25,316 nucleotides of DNA from SZUA-442 sp051011415 (GCA_051011415.1 JBPCTY010000039.1:1-25316), one strand, 5' to 3'; counted from the stretch's first letter, positions 8,260 through 16,289 are shown. Numbers and translations: made by a program. Notes: generated by a model from the sequence alone, not told the origin.

Positions 8260-10089
8260 ATGCTTGAACGTCCAGCATCCTCGTCGATCCCGGACAGCCC
8301 AGGTGTGTACATCTTCCGCGATGTCCACGGGAGGCCGCTGTACGTCGGAAAGGCGAAATCTCTCAGGAAGAGGACCGCCAACTACTTTGCGAGAGATCTT
8401 CAGCCCCGCACGAGGGCGATGGTCGAGATGGCCGACGACCTCGAGTGGATCGTGACCGACACCGAGGTTGCTGCCCTGATGCTCGAGTATTCGCTCGTCC
8501 AGGAGAATCAGCCGCAGTTCAACGTGAGGCTCAAGGACGACAAGTCATTCCCATACCTAGCGATCACAAGATATGAGGAGTGGCCACGGGCGCTGGTGAT
8601 GCGAGGCAAGCGTCGCAAGGGTGTCGAATACTTTGGGCCGTTCGCCAAGGCGTATTCGATTCGCCAAACGTTGGACTCGCTACTTCGCACATTCCCGGTC
8701 CGGACGTGCACCAACGCGAAATTCAAGCGTCACGAGACATCTGGACGGCCATGTCTGCTCTTCCACATCGAGAAGTGCGCAGGCCCATGCGTTGGGGAAG
8801 TAACCGACGACGCCTATGCAGCCCATGTGGATGGGCTTGCTGCGTTCCTCGCGGGCGAGAGCGACGTACTGATCGCTGATCTCGAAGAGGCCATGTTCGT
8901 CGCCTCTTCAGAGCAGGAATATGAGAAGGCAGCGCGACTGAGGGATCAGGTCGCGGCCATGCATACGGCACTCGAGCGACAAGAACTCGTGACAGACAAG
9001 AGAGTGGACTTCGATGTCGTGGCGTTCGACGAAGACGATCTCGAAATTGTGCTCGTTGTGCTCAACGTACGGAAGGGAAGGGTCACCGGCCGTAAGACCA
9101 CCGTTGTGGATCGAGTCGAGGACATTTCCATTCCTGACTTCGTTGGCCGAATGCTCGGGCAGCTTTACGGTGCTGAGATGCCTCCGAATGAGGTATTGGT
9201 CCAGCAACTCCCGGATGACGCAGAGCTCTGGGGCGATTGGCTTGCATATCGAAGGGGGACCGCTGTCTCGCTCCGCGTTCCGCAACGGGGTGCAAAGCGG
9301 CGAATCATGGAGACCGCAAAGGCGAACGCTAAAGAGGAGTTCGGTCGCCACAGGCTGAAGCGCCATAGCGACCACAACGCAAGAGCACGGGCACTGCGCA
9401 GTCTTCAGGATGAACTGGATCTTCCTGAGTCCCCTTTGCGCATCGAGTGCTACGACATTTCAACGATCCAGGGGCGGCACACGGTCGGGTCGATGGTTGT
9501 GTTCGAAGATGCGCTGCCAAAGAAGTCGCAATACCGCAGGTTCAAGATCAAGTCGCTCGACGGTCAGGATGACTTCGCTGCGATGGAGGAGATGCTTCGA
9601 CGGCGTTTCACTGCGTATCTGGCTGAGCGCGATTTGCCTGTCGAGGAGCGCGGGCGGTTCTCCTATCCGCCAAGCCTCGTCGTCATCGATGGTGGCAAGG
9701 GCCAACTAGGCCGTGCGACCAAAGTGCTCTCTGAACTCGGGCTCGACATACCGGCGGTTGGGCTGGCCAAGAAGCTCGAAGAAGTCTTCGTACCCGGAGA
9801 AAGCGACCCAGTGGTGATCTCGAGGGGGGAAGAGTCTCTGTACCTGCTCCAACGTGTCCGTGATGAGGCACACCGATTCGCAATCACGTACCACCGCAAG
9901 CTCAGGGATCGATCAATGATCGATTCCATCCTCGACGACGTGCCAGGTGTCGGGCCAGGTCGGAAGAAGGCCCTCGTCTCGAGGTTTGGGTCTGTGAAGA
10001 AGATGCGTTCGGCGACGATTGAGGACCTCGCTGACGTCGTTCCCGATAAGGTGGCGGAAGAACTTTTCGAAGCGCTTCACGAGGTCTGA
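8260..10089 (+). CDS. uvrC: UvrABC excinuclease subunit C
   Basis: UvrC makes the 3' and then the 5' incision around a lesion held by UvrB. The 609-aa product is full length. It has an N-terminal GIY-YIG nuclease (GVYIFRD at 15-21, LYVGKAKSLRKR at 27-38, catalytic-type Glu76 in LMLEYSLV), then a Cys-rich segment (RTCTN...RPCLLFHIEKCAGPC) matching the four conserved cysteines reported to hold an Fe-S cluster in UvrC. A UVR domain with EYEKAARLRDQV, the RNase H-like domain (RIECYDISTIQGRHTVGSMVVFE) and C-terminal helix-hairpin-helix repeats (DVPGVGPGRKKAL) follow. ATG 8260 gives the expected N-terminus. The stop overlaps the rapZ start by one base (TGATG), indicating translational coupling. Confidence 0.96.
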   Translation: MLERPASSSIPDSPGVYIFRDVHGRPLYVGKAKSLRKRTANYFARDLQPRTRAMVEMADDLEWIVTDTEVAALMLEYSLVQENQPQFNVRLKDDKSFPYLAITRYEEWPRALVMRGKRRKGVEYFGPFAKAYSIRQTLDSLLRTFPVRTCTNAKFKRHETSGRPCLLFHIEKCAGPCVGEVTDDAYAAHVDGLAAFLAGESDVLIADLEEAMFVASSEQEYEKAARLRDQVAAMHTALERQELVTDKRVDFDVVAFDEDDLEIVLVVLNVRKGRVTGRKTTVVDRVEDISIPDFVGRMLGQLYGAEMPPNEVLVQQLPDDAELWGDWLAYRRGTAVSLRVPQRGAKRRIMETAKANAKEEFGRHRLKRHSDHNARARALRSLQDELDLPESPLRIECYDISTIQGRHTVGSMVVFEDALPKKSQYRRFKIKSLDGQDDFAAMEEMLRRRFTAYLAERDLPVEERGRFSYPPSLVVIDGGKGQLGRATKVLSELGLDIPAVGLAKKLEEVFVPGESDPVVISRGEESLYLLQRVRDEAHRFAITYHRKLRDRSMIDSILDDVPGVGPGRKKALVSRFGSVKKMRSATIEDLADVVPDKVAEELFEALHEV

Positions 10090-10967
10090 TGTCAGCCCAG
10101 GACACTACGCCACCGACACATGTTGTGATCGTCACAGGTCTCTCTGGTGCCGGAAGAACACAGGCTGCCAATGTGCTTGAAGACATCGGGTACTTCGTCG
10201 TCGACAACCTGCCGATCGACCTGATCCCGAACCTTGTGGAGTCGGTTGGCGTGATCGACGGATCCCGGACAAAGGTTGCTGTTGTTGCTGATACCCGGGC
10301 TGGCATGAATGAAACAAACCTTGAACTTGCGCTCATCGACCTTCACAGGGACGGGCTTCCGACCACGGTGTTGTTTCTCGATGCAGCCGATCGGGTTCTC
10401 GCGCGTCGGTTCGAGGAGACACGGCGACCCCATCCGGCTGATGCAGGCTCGTTGATCGAGTCGATCCGTGCGGAGCGCGAGGCTTTTGTCGAGGTTCGGG
10501 CTGCAGCGGACGTCATCGTGGATACCACAGAGCTGTCCGTGCATGATCTCCGAGACAAGCTCCGGGATGCGTTTTCGGATGCATCAACACGGTCAACGAT
10601 GCGAGTTGACATCACCTCTTTCGGTTTCAAGAACGGCATCCCGCGGGTCGTCGACGTGATGTTTGACGTGCGGTTCATTCCCAATCCGCATTGGGTTCCC
10701 GAATTGCGGCCCCGGACCGGTCTCGATTCCGAGGTAAGCAGCTATGTCTTTTCGCACCCTGAGGCATCAGAGTTTCTTGACAGAGTCTCTGGATTGCTCG
10801 AGTTCCTCATCCCTCAGTACGAGGATGAGGGAAAGTCATACCTGACGATTGCCATTGGCTGTACCGGGGGGAAACATCGCAGCGTGGCCCTTGCCGAGGC
10901 GATAGGCGATAGGCTCACGGACCACGGATTCGCTACTGCAGTCCGCCACAGGGACATGCCGACCTGA
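10089..10967 (+). CDS. rapZ: RNase adapter / nucleotide-binding protein RapZ (YvcJ family)
   Basis: RapZ-family proteins bind nucleotides. In enterobacteria RapZ controls turnover of small RNAs that regulate amino sugar synthesis; the role in Actinobacteria is less defined. The 292-aa product has the P-loop GLSGAGRT (17-24), in which Arg replaces the classical Lys as is common in actinobacterial homologues, then YFVVDNLP, the Walker B-like VLFLDAAD, the RRPHP segment, DITSFGFKNGIP, and the C-terminal signature IGCTGGKHRSVALAE. It sits in the conserved order uvrC-rapZ-yvcK with 1-nt overlaps on both sides, so the three genes are most likely one translationally coupled unit. Confidence 0.95.
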   Translation: MSAQDTTPPTHVVIVTGLSGAGRTQAANVLEDIGYFVVDNLPIDLIPNLVESVGVIDGSRTKVAVVADTRAGMNETNLELALIDLHRDGLPTTVLFLDAADRVLARRFEETRRPHPADAGSLIESIRAEREAFVEVRAAADVIVDTTELSVHDLRDKLRDAFSDASTRSTMRVDITSFGFKNGIPRVVDVMFDVRFIPNPHWVPELRPRTGLDSEVSSYVFSHPEASEFLDRVSGLLEFLIPQYEDEGKSYLTIAIGCTGGKHRSVALAEAIGDRLTDHGFATAVRHRDMPT

Positions 10968-11941
10968 TGCGCGAGTTCCCAGCTGAACCGCAAGCGCTGA
11001 TGGAAGCGTTGTCGATCGACTTCGATGGTCCGCATGTGGTTGCGATCGGCGGAGGGCACGGGCTCTCTAAGGCGCTCCAAGCTGCCTTGAGCTATGCGGG
11101 TCGGGTCGATGCAGTCGTCTCGGTTGCCGATGATGGTGGTTCGAGTGGAAGGCTCGCACCTGATCTCGACATTCCGCCGCCAGGGGACATCAGGAAGTGT
11201 CTCATCGCCCTGACACCGGACGAGTCGATCTGGCGACAGCTGTTTGAGTACCGATTCGAAGGGGCGGATGTCGCTGGACACAGTTTGGGGAATTTGATCC
11301 TCGCCGGACTGGCTGACATCGAGGGTTCCTTCGAGCAGGCGCTGGTCCGCGCTGAGCGGCTCCTTGGCGCATCGGGTTCGGTGATCCCTGCGGCCGGGCA
11401 ACATCTCCAGCTCGAGGCCGAATCAGACGGAGAGGTTCTTCTCGGGCAGGTCACTATTCAGCAGCATCGCGGCAGAATTGATGCGATGCGCGTGTTGCCA
11501 TCGGCTGCCGCTCCGACACCCAGAGCGATCGATGCGATTGAGTCCGCCGACCAGCTTCTCCTCGGCCCCGGAAGTTTGATGACGTCCACGGTGGCCGCCA
11601 TGCGGGTACCCGGCATAACGGAGGCGATCAATCGATCGGATGCCCAGCTTGTCTATGTCGCCAACCTGATCACGCAGGATGGTGAGACGTACTCGATGGA
11701 TGGAATCGATCACGTGGATTCGCTGCTGAGGCTGACGGGAGTGCGACCACCCAGTGCTATCGTCGCAAACGAACAGACATTTACCGCTCCAGACGGTTTG
11801 CAAGCGATTTCCTTCGAATCCGACATCGCCGCCACATACGGCGCGGATCTCGTAGTCGGAGACCTCGTCGACAGGTCACAAGACTGGCCAAGTCACGACG
11901 CAGGCAGGCTCGGAGCTCTTCTCGCACAGATCACGCGTTGA
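10967..11941 (+). CDS. yvcK: YvcK/CofD-like gluconeogenesis factor
   Basis: YvcK proteins bind UDP-sugars and are needed in several Gram-positives for growth on gluconeogenic carbon and for cell-shape control; they are related to the transferase CofD. The 324-aa product shows VAIGGGHGLS (25-34), VSVADDGGSSGRL, PPPGDIRKCLIAL, GHSLGNLILAGL, LLLGPGSLMTS and NLITQDGET, which together mark this family. The start ATG 10967 overlaps the rapZ stop by one base. In many Gram-positive genomes whiA follows; here gap starts 17 nt after the yvcK stop instead. The neighbouring glycolytic genes fit a carbon-flux role, but this link is inference. Confidence 0.93.
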   Translation: MREFPAEPQALMEALSIDFDGPHVVAIGGGHGLSKALQAALSYAGRVDAVVSVADDGGSSGRLAPDLDIPPPGDIRKCLIALTPDESIWRQLFEYRFEGADVAGHSLGNLILAGLADIEGSFEQALVRAERLLGASGSVIPAAGQHLQLEAESDGEVLLGQVTIQQHRGRIDAMRVLPSAAAPTPRAIDAIESADQLLLGPGSLMTSTVAAMRVPGITEAINRSDAQLVYVANLITQDGETYSMDGIDHVDSLLRLTGVRPPSAIVANEQTFTAPDGLQAISFESDIAATYGADLVVGDLVDRSQDWPSHDAGRLGALLAQITR

Positions 11942-11957
11942 CAACCAGGAGAGTCGC

Positions 11958-13040
11958 ATGAAAGTAGCCATCAACGGTTTCGGTCGTATCGGACGAAACT
12001 TCTTCCGATCGGCAAAGGGCACAAACGTCGCTTCCGACCTCAGGAAGGCGGTCTACGGACTGGACGTGACCGATTCCGAGAGCATCGCTGCCGCTTGGGG
12101 TTCGGTAACGGACGCCTTCCGAGGTATCGATGTCGTGGCAATCAACGACCTCGGCGATGTCGAAGCGAACGCAAACCTGCTTCGTTACGACACCGTTCAT
12201 GGGCGATATCCCGGAACGGTCGAGGTTGTTGACGGAGACATTGTCGCCGACGGCGATCGCTTCAACGTGTATGCCGAGCGCGATCCAAGCCAGCTGCCAT
12301 GGGGTGAGCTCGGTGTAGATGTCGTGATCGAATCAACTGGGGTCTTCCGGAGCCACGAGGCAGCAAGCAAGCACCTGGAAGCCGGGGCCAAGTACGTCAT
12401 CATCTCTGCACCATCGCCAGATCCGGACATCTCGGTTGTCCTCGGAGTGAACGACGATCAGCTCGATCCAGAGGTGCACAAGATCATCTCGAACGCCTCC
12501 TGCACGACCAACTGCGTTGCACCGATGGCCAAGGTCATCGACGACACGTTTGGAATCGACAATGGTGCGTTTACGACGATCCATGCCTACACGAACGACC
12601 AGAGCTTGTCGGATGTCCTCCACAGCGACCCCAGGAGGGCACGCGCTGCAGCACAGAACATCATTCCGGCGAGCACCGGCGCCGCAACCGCTGTGGGGAA
12701 GGTGCTCCCGAATCTTGCTGGCAAGCTTCTCGGTACCGCGATGCGAGTGCCGATCATCGACGGCTCGATCACCGACCTTGTCGTGAATGTTGGCCGAGAG
12801 ACATCGGTCGACGAGGTGAACAGCGCACTCAAGGCGGCAGCCGATGGTCCGCTCGATGGCATCATGAAGTACACCGAGGACCCGCTCGTGTCATCGGACA
12901 TCGTAGGCGATCCTCACTCGTGCATCCTCGACGGAGCGTCGACCATGGTCGACGGGTCTTTGGTGAAGGTGTTCGGCTGGTACGACAACGAGTGGGGCTA
13001 CTCAAGCCGCCTTGTTGATCTCGTGCGTCGCCTTGGCTGA
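11958..13040 (+). CDS. gap: Glyceraldehyde-3-phosphate dehydrogenase, with an insertion near the N-terminus
   Basis: GAPDH oxidises and phosphorylates glyceraldehyde 3-phosphate to 1,3-bisphosphoglycerate with NAD(P). Visible: KVAINGFGRIGRNFFR (2-17), the catalytic motif SNASCTTNC with Cys182, HAYTNDQ with His209, PASTGAA, and the C-terminal WYDNEWGYSSR. The Asp in VAINDLGD (Asp64), at the end of the second strand, suggests NAD preference. The protein is 360 aa rather than the usual 330-340, because about 36 residues (21-56) separate the first helix from that strand where roughly 8-14 are normal. ATG 11958 follows AGGAG (11947-11951) at 6 nt. It is the first gene of gap-pgk-tpiA, with overlaps of 8 nt between successive genes. 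Confidence 0.96.
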   Translation: MKVAINGFGRIGRNFFRSAKGTNVASDLRKAVYGLDVTDSESIAAAWGSVTDAFRGIDVVAINDLGDVEANANLLRYDTVHGRYPGTVEVVDGDIVADGDRFNVYAERDPSQLPWGELGVDVVIESTGVFRSHEAASKHLEAGAKYVIISAPSPDPDISVVLGVNDDQLDPEVHKIISNASCTTNCVAPMAKVIDDTFGIDNGAFTTIHAYTNDQSLSDVLHSDPRRARAAAQNIIPASTGAATAVGKVLPNLAGKLLGTAMRVPIIDGSITDLVVNVGRETSVDEVNSALKAAADGPLDGIMKYTEDPLVSSDIVGDPHSCILDGASTMVDGSLVKVFGWYDNEWGYSSRLVDLVRRLG

Positions 13041-14220
13041 GAGCCTTCCGACCCTCGACACTCTCGACATCGGCGGCAACGTCGTGCTGGTTCGAGCGGA
13101 CCTCAACGTGCCGCTTGATAACGGCGAAGTGGCTGACTCCTTCCGGATCTCTGCCTGTCTCCCGACGATCGACGAAGCGCGGGGCCAGGCTCGTAAGGTC
13201 GTAGTGGCAAGCCACCTCGGCCGTCCGGATGGCATCGATCCATCGCTGTCGATGGCGCCGGTCACGGCCGCGCTCGGACGGATGGGTGGATTCGACACCA
13301 TTCAGGCCCCAGGTGTGTACGGATCGGACGTCGCGACGACGGTCGACACCGCACCGGATGGATCGGTGGTTGTTCTCGAGAACACACGATTCGAGCCGGG
13401 CGAAACCTCCAACGATCCGGTCATGGCACATGGGCTTGCCGAACTTGCGGACTGCTTTGTCGACGATGCCTTTGGCACAGCGCACAGAGCGCATGCGTCG
13501 AATGTCGGGGTCGCCGAAATGCTCCCGTCGGCTGCTGGCCGGCTCATGCAGAGCGAGATAGAGGCGTTCTCGAAGCTCCTTACCAGCACCGATCGGCCGT
13601 ATGTGGTGATCATGGGTGGAGCAAAGGTCTCGGACAAACTTGGGGTGATCAAGAACCTGCTGCCACAAGTTGACCTCATGATGATCGGGGGCGGAATGTG
13701 CTTCACGTTGCTGAGAGCTGCCGGGTACTCGATCGGAAAGTCGCTTGTCGAAGACTCCATGGTCAAGGAGGTCGCTGACCTCCTCACCTCGCCAGATGGT
13801 GACAAGATCGTCCTCCCGACGGATGTCGTCGTGGCTGAGTCCTTCGCAGAGGACAGTCCGCACGAGGTGGTCTCGACCGCCGACATCCCGCGCGGAACCA
13901 TCGGTCTGGACATCGGACCGGACGCCACTGCGAGTTTTGCAGGAGCCGCACGCGAGGCTGAGTCGCTGTTTTGGAACGGACCTATGGGGGTATTCGAGTG
14001 GGACGCCTTCCGTCATGGAACCGAAGGTGTTGCTTCGGCAGTCGCTGAGAGTGATGGGTACACAGTCGTTGGCGGCGGCGACAGCGTCGCTGCAATCCGG
14101 CTCCTCGGTGTGGAGGATCAAGTCGCCCACGTGTCCAGCGGAGGCGGGGCCGGTCTCGCCATGTTGGAGGGCGCACCCCTTCCTGGAATCGAAGTGTTGA
14201 TGAGGAGTCCACATGCGTAA
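13033..14220 (+). CDS. pgk: Phosphoglycerate kinase
   Basis: Pgk transfers phosphate from 1,3-bisphosphoglycerate to ADP. The 395-aa product shows LVRADLNVPL, VVVASHLGRPDG, LENTRFEPGE, DDAFGTAHRAHAS, IMGGAKVSDKLGVI, FWNGPMGVFEWDAF and the C-terminal nucleotide-binding GGGDSVAAIRLLG plus SSGGGAGLAML. The frame is open to TTG 13012, but TTG 13033 is preferred because it begins just before the family N-terminus and overlaps the gap stop by 8 nt, the same overlap seen between pgk and tpiA. No Shine-Dalgarno is visible, so initiation probably depends on ribosomes finishing gap. Confidence 0.95.
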   Translation: MAESLPTLDTLDIGGNVVLVRADLNVPLDNGEVADSFRISACLPTIDEARGQARKVVVASHLGRPDGIDPSLSMAPVTAALGRMGGFDTIQAPGVYGSDVATTVDTAPDGSVVVLENTRFEPGETSNDPVMAHGLAELADCFVDDAFGTAHRAHASNVGVAEMLPSAAGRLMQSEIEAFSKLLTSTDRPYVVIMGGAKVSDKLGVIKNLLPQVDLMMIGGGMCFTLLRAAGYSIGKSLVEDSMVKEVADLLTSPDGDKIVLPTDVVVAESFAEDSPHEVVSTADIPRGTIGLDIGPDATASFAGAAREAESLFWNGPMGVFEWDAFRHGTEGVASAVAESDGYTVVGGGDSVAAIRLLGVEDQVAHVSSGGGAGLAMLEGAPLPGIEVLMRSPHA

Positions 14221-14977
14221 AGATTTGATCGCTGGCAACTGGAAGATGAATGGCAATCATCTGGAGGCCATTCAGATGGTGCAGAAGCTGAGCTACCGGC
14301 TGGAGTCATCTGACTATCAACGAGTTGAAGTCGTGGTCTGCCCACCCTTTACCGCGCTGAGATCGGCGCAAACGGTTATCGAGACGGATCATCTTGCAAT
14401 CCGTCTTGGCGCCCAGAATGTCGACTGGCACGAATCGGGGGCGTACACGGGCGAGATCTCGCCCGGAATGCTGAGCAAGCTGTCGGTGTCCTTCGTCATC
14501 GTGGGCCACTCAGAACGTCGCCAACTCTTTGGAGAGACTGACGATGTTGTCAACCACAAGGTTCGCGCGGTGCTCGACGCTGGTATGACGCCAATCCTGT
14601 GCGTTGGTGAGACAGAAGAAGAGCGAGAGGCTGAAGAAGCGCAAGAACGCGTGTCGTCGCAAGTTCGAGCTGGTCTCGCCGGTATCAGCGAGGAAGAGGT
14701 CGCAGACATGGTCGTGGCCTATGAGCCGATCTGGGCGATCGGAACGGGCAAGACCGCGAGCGCCGACGACGCCGGCGATATGTGTGCCTTCGTGAGGAGT
14801 GAGGTAGCTCAGGTAGCGGGAGATGCTGCCGAGTCGGTCCGGGTCCTCTACGGAGGGTCGGTGAACGCAGGTAACATCGCAGGCCTCATGGCGAAACGGG
14901 ACATCGACGGAGGGCTCGTTGGCGGCGCATCCCTCGACCCTGACCAGTTCGCCTCCGTCATCCGGTATTGGGTGTGA
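14213..14977 (+). CDS. tpiA: Triosephosphate isomerase
   Basis: TpiA interconverts dihydroxyacetone phosphate and glyceraldehyde 3-phosphate. The 254-aa TIM barrel has all catalytic residues: Lys11 in AGNWKMN, His99 in VGHSERR, Glu171 in AYEPIWAIGTGKTAS, and the phosphate-binding LYGGSVNAGN. ATG 14213 overlaps the pgk stop by 8 nt and has GAGGAG just upstream (14203-14208). In many Actinobacteria secG comes next; here secG is about 3.6 kb further along, between the two binding-protein genes. Confidence 0.97.
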   Translation: MRKDLIAGNWKMNGNHLEAIQMVQKLSYRLESSDYQRVEVVVCPPFTALRSAQTVIETDHLAIRLGAQNVDWHESGAYTGEISPGMLSKLSVSFVIVGHSERRQLFGETDDVVNHKVRAVLDAGMTPILCVGETEEEREAEEAQERVSSQVRAGLAGISEEEVADMVVAYEPIWAIGTGKTASADDAGDMCAFVRSEVAQVAGDAAESVRVLYGGSVNAGNIAGLMAKRDIDGGLVGGASLDPDQFASVIRYWV

Positions 14978-15012
14978 GTCGACCTTCTCGGGCTCGGCCT
15001 AGGACGAGAACC

Positions 15013-15018
15013 TAGACT
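15013..15018 (+). promoter_or_regulatory. Putative leaderless -10 (TAGACT) of the 126-aa gene
   Basis: TAGACT ends 6 nt before ATG 15025, with no Shine-Dalgarno between. A short inverted repeat (TTCTCG at 14985-14990, CGAGAA at 15005-15010) lies just upstream, between the tpiA stop and this hexamer. It could be a weak terminator or an operator, but it lacks a T-run. Confidence 0.4.
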
Positions 15019-15024
15019 CTTCTG

Positions 15025-15405
15025 ATGCATGACTACGACCTCGCGATCGAATTCGATGTCGCAAGACGAATCGGATGGAGCGACGAGGATCTTGGAGATC
15101 ACATTGATGATGTGTTCGATCGTCTGAGGCAGGCCAGGGGACTGACGGGGATGGATGCAGAGGCGGACCTCGACACCGGTAGAGCGACGGTGACGCTGCA
15201 CTACTCGGTCATGACCGAAGATGACCCTGAGCACTTCGGACGAGTGGCGCTCGGGGTAGCGATCAGGTCATGCGGTGGCGGCCACAATGGGCTCCTGCCG
15301 TTTTCCGAAGAGGCGGCTCACAAGCCCGAACGCAATCAGTGGTCGGGTCTGCGAACACCCTCGTGGAACGTGAGGCAGGTCAACCTCACCAAGATCGCAT
15401 CGTAG
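15025..15405 (+). CDS. Conserved-looking hypothetical protein, 126 aa
   Basis: I do not recognise this protein. It is soluble, acidic in its first half, has one Cys (in SCGGGHNG) and no signal peptide or membrane segment. The predicted order is strand (DYDLAIEFDV), helix (DEDLGDHIDDVFDRLRQA), two strands (AEADLDTG, RATVTLHYSV), helix (EHFGRVALGVAIRS), then a final strand (VRQVNLTKI). This beta-alpha-beta-beta-alpha-beta pattern would suit a ferredoxin-like fold, but that is inference. ATG 15025 is supported by TAGACT 6 nt upstream. It lies between tpiA and gpmA, 47 nt after the former and 24 nt before the latter, each side with its own -10-like hexamer, so it may be a separate transcription unit. 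Confidence 0.7.
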   Translation: MHDYDLAIEFDVARRIGWSDEDLGDHIDDVFDRLRQARGLTGMDAEADLDTGRATVTLHYSVMTEDDPEHFGRVALGVAIRSCGGGHNGLLPFSEEAAHKPERNQWSGLRTPSWNVRQVNLTKIAS

Positions 15406-15416
15406 ATCGGGTGCAG

Positions 15417-15422
15417 TAGCCT
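15417..15422 (+). promoter_or_regulatory. Putative leaderless -10 (TAGCCT) of gpmA
   Basis: TAGCCT, the same hexamer as before uvrC, ends 7 nt before ATG 15430. There is no Shine-Dalgarno and no clear -35. Confidence 0.4.
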
Positions 15423-15429
15423 CAACATT

Positions 15430-16179
15430 ATGCCTGCCACACAAAACCTTGTGCTGCTCCGCCACGGCGAGAGCGTTTGGAACCTTGAGAACATCTTCAC
15501 CGGTTGGACCGACGTCGTCCTCTCCGATAAGGGAGTGGCGGAAGCGCGATTCGGCGGAGAGCTGATGCGGGATGCCGCCGTGCTTCCGGAGGTCCTGCAC
15601 ACGTCACTCCTCAAACGTGCGATCGACACCGCTGCACTGGCTCTGGACGGGATGGACCGCTCGTGGATCCCTGTGCGCCGGCATTGGCGCCTCAACGAGC
15701 GCCACTACGGAGCGCTTCAGGGACTCAACAAGAAGGAGACCGCAGACACGTATGGCACAGAACAGGTGCATATATGGAGACGTTCGTATGCGACTCCGCC
15801 TCCTGCACTCGAGCTCTCGGACGAGCGGCACCCTTCGCACGATGTGCGATATGCCCATCTTGCGAAGGAGCAGCTACCCGCCACCGAGTGTCTTGCGGAC
15901 GTCGTCGAAAGGATGCTTCCCTATTGGTATGACGCAATCGTGCCTGATCTTCGTACGCACGAGACGGTGCTGATTGCGGCACACGGGAACTCGCTTCGGG
16001 CATTGGTCAAACACCTTGACGGAATCTCGGACGACGAGATCGCCGAGGTCAACATCCCAACCGGAATCCCTCTCGTGTACAAACTCAACCCGGACCTTAA
16101 GGTTCTTAGCAAAGAATTTCTTGGCGATCCAGAAGCCGCAAAGGCAGCAGCAGCAAGGGTTGCAGCTCAGGCAGGCTAG
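15430..16179 (+). CDS. gpmA: 2,3-bisphosphoglycerate-dependent phosphoglycerate mutase
   Basis: GpmA interconverts 3- and 2-phosphoglycerate through a phosphohistidine. The 249-aa product has LLRHGESVWN with catalytic His12, NIFTGWTDVVLSDKG, the RRHWRLNERHYGALQGLNK segment diagnostic of the dPGM group rather than a generic histidine phosphatase, RRSYATPPPAL, and the second catalytic His185 in AAHGNSLRALVKHLDG. Length is typical. Together with gap, pgk and tpiA it places most of lower glycolysis in this window; enolase and pyruvate kinase are not here. The C-terminus ends in an Ala-rich tail. Confidence 0.96.
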   Translation: MPATQNLVLLRHGESVWNLENIFTGWTDVVLSDKGVAEARFGGELMRDAAVLPEVLHTSLLKRAIDTAALALDGMDRSWIPVRRHWRLNERHYGALQGLNKKETADTYGTEQVHIWRRSYATPPPALELSDERHPSHDVRYAHLAKEQLPATECLADVVERMLPYWYDAIVPDLRTHETVLIAAHGNSLRALVKHLDGISDDEIAEVNIPTGIPLVYKLNPDLKVLSKEFLGDPEAAKAAAARVAAQAG

Positions 16180-16208
16180 CCATAGCTCGCAATATTTAGA
16201 ATCGCGTT

Positions 16209-16246
16209 AAGAAAACCTTGCAGTTTTCTTGATTAATGTCGATACT
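16209..16246 (+). promoter_or_regulatory. Putative promoter of the first binding-protein gene, overlapped by an inverted repeat
   Basis: A perfect 8-bp inverted repeat (AAGAAAAC at 16209-16216, GTTTTCTT at 16223-16230, 6-nt centre) stands out as AT-rich. A promoter-like pair TTGCAG (16218-16223), 17 nt, GATACT (16241-16246) overlaps its right half. The repeat has no T-run, so it reads better as an operator over the -35 than as a gpmA terminator, although a weak terminator cannot be excluded. Confidence 0.45.
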
Positions 16247-16289
16247 GCCCCTACGTCGTTCAAGCAGTGTGGTTGCCGCCTGACCGACT

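Noticed and set aside
11938..11943. Perfect TTGACA before gap, resembling a -35 box
   Set aside because: It contains the yvcK stop codon, and at 17 nt spacing the sequence is already inside gap with no -10; coupled expression with yvcK is more likely.
12862..14256. Long 464-codon open frame on the minus strand across pgk
   Set aside because: It is antisense to an intact pgk with all motifs, has a non-natural residue composition and no ribosome binding site; long antisense frames are common in GC-rich genes.
14985..15015. Terminator after tpiA (inverted repeat TTCTCG / CGAGAA)
   Set aside because: Only a 6-bp stem with a 14-nt loop and no T-run; overlaps the promoter-like hexamer of the next gene.
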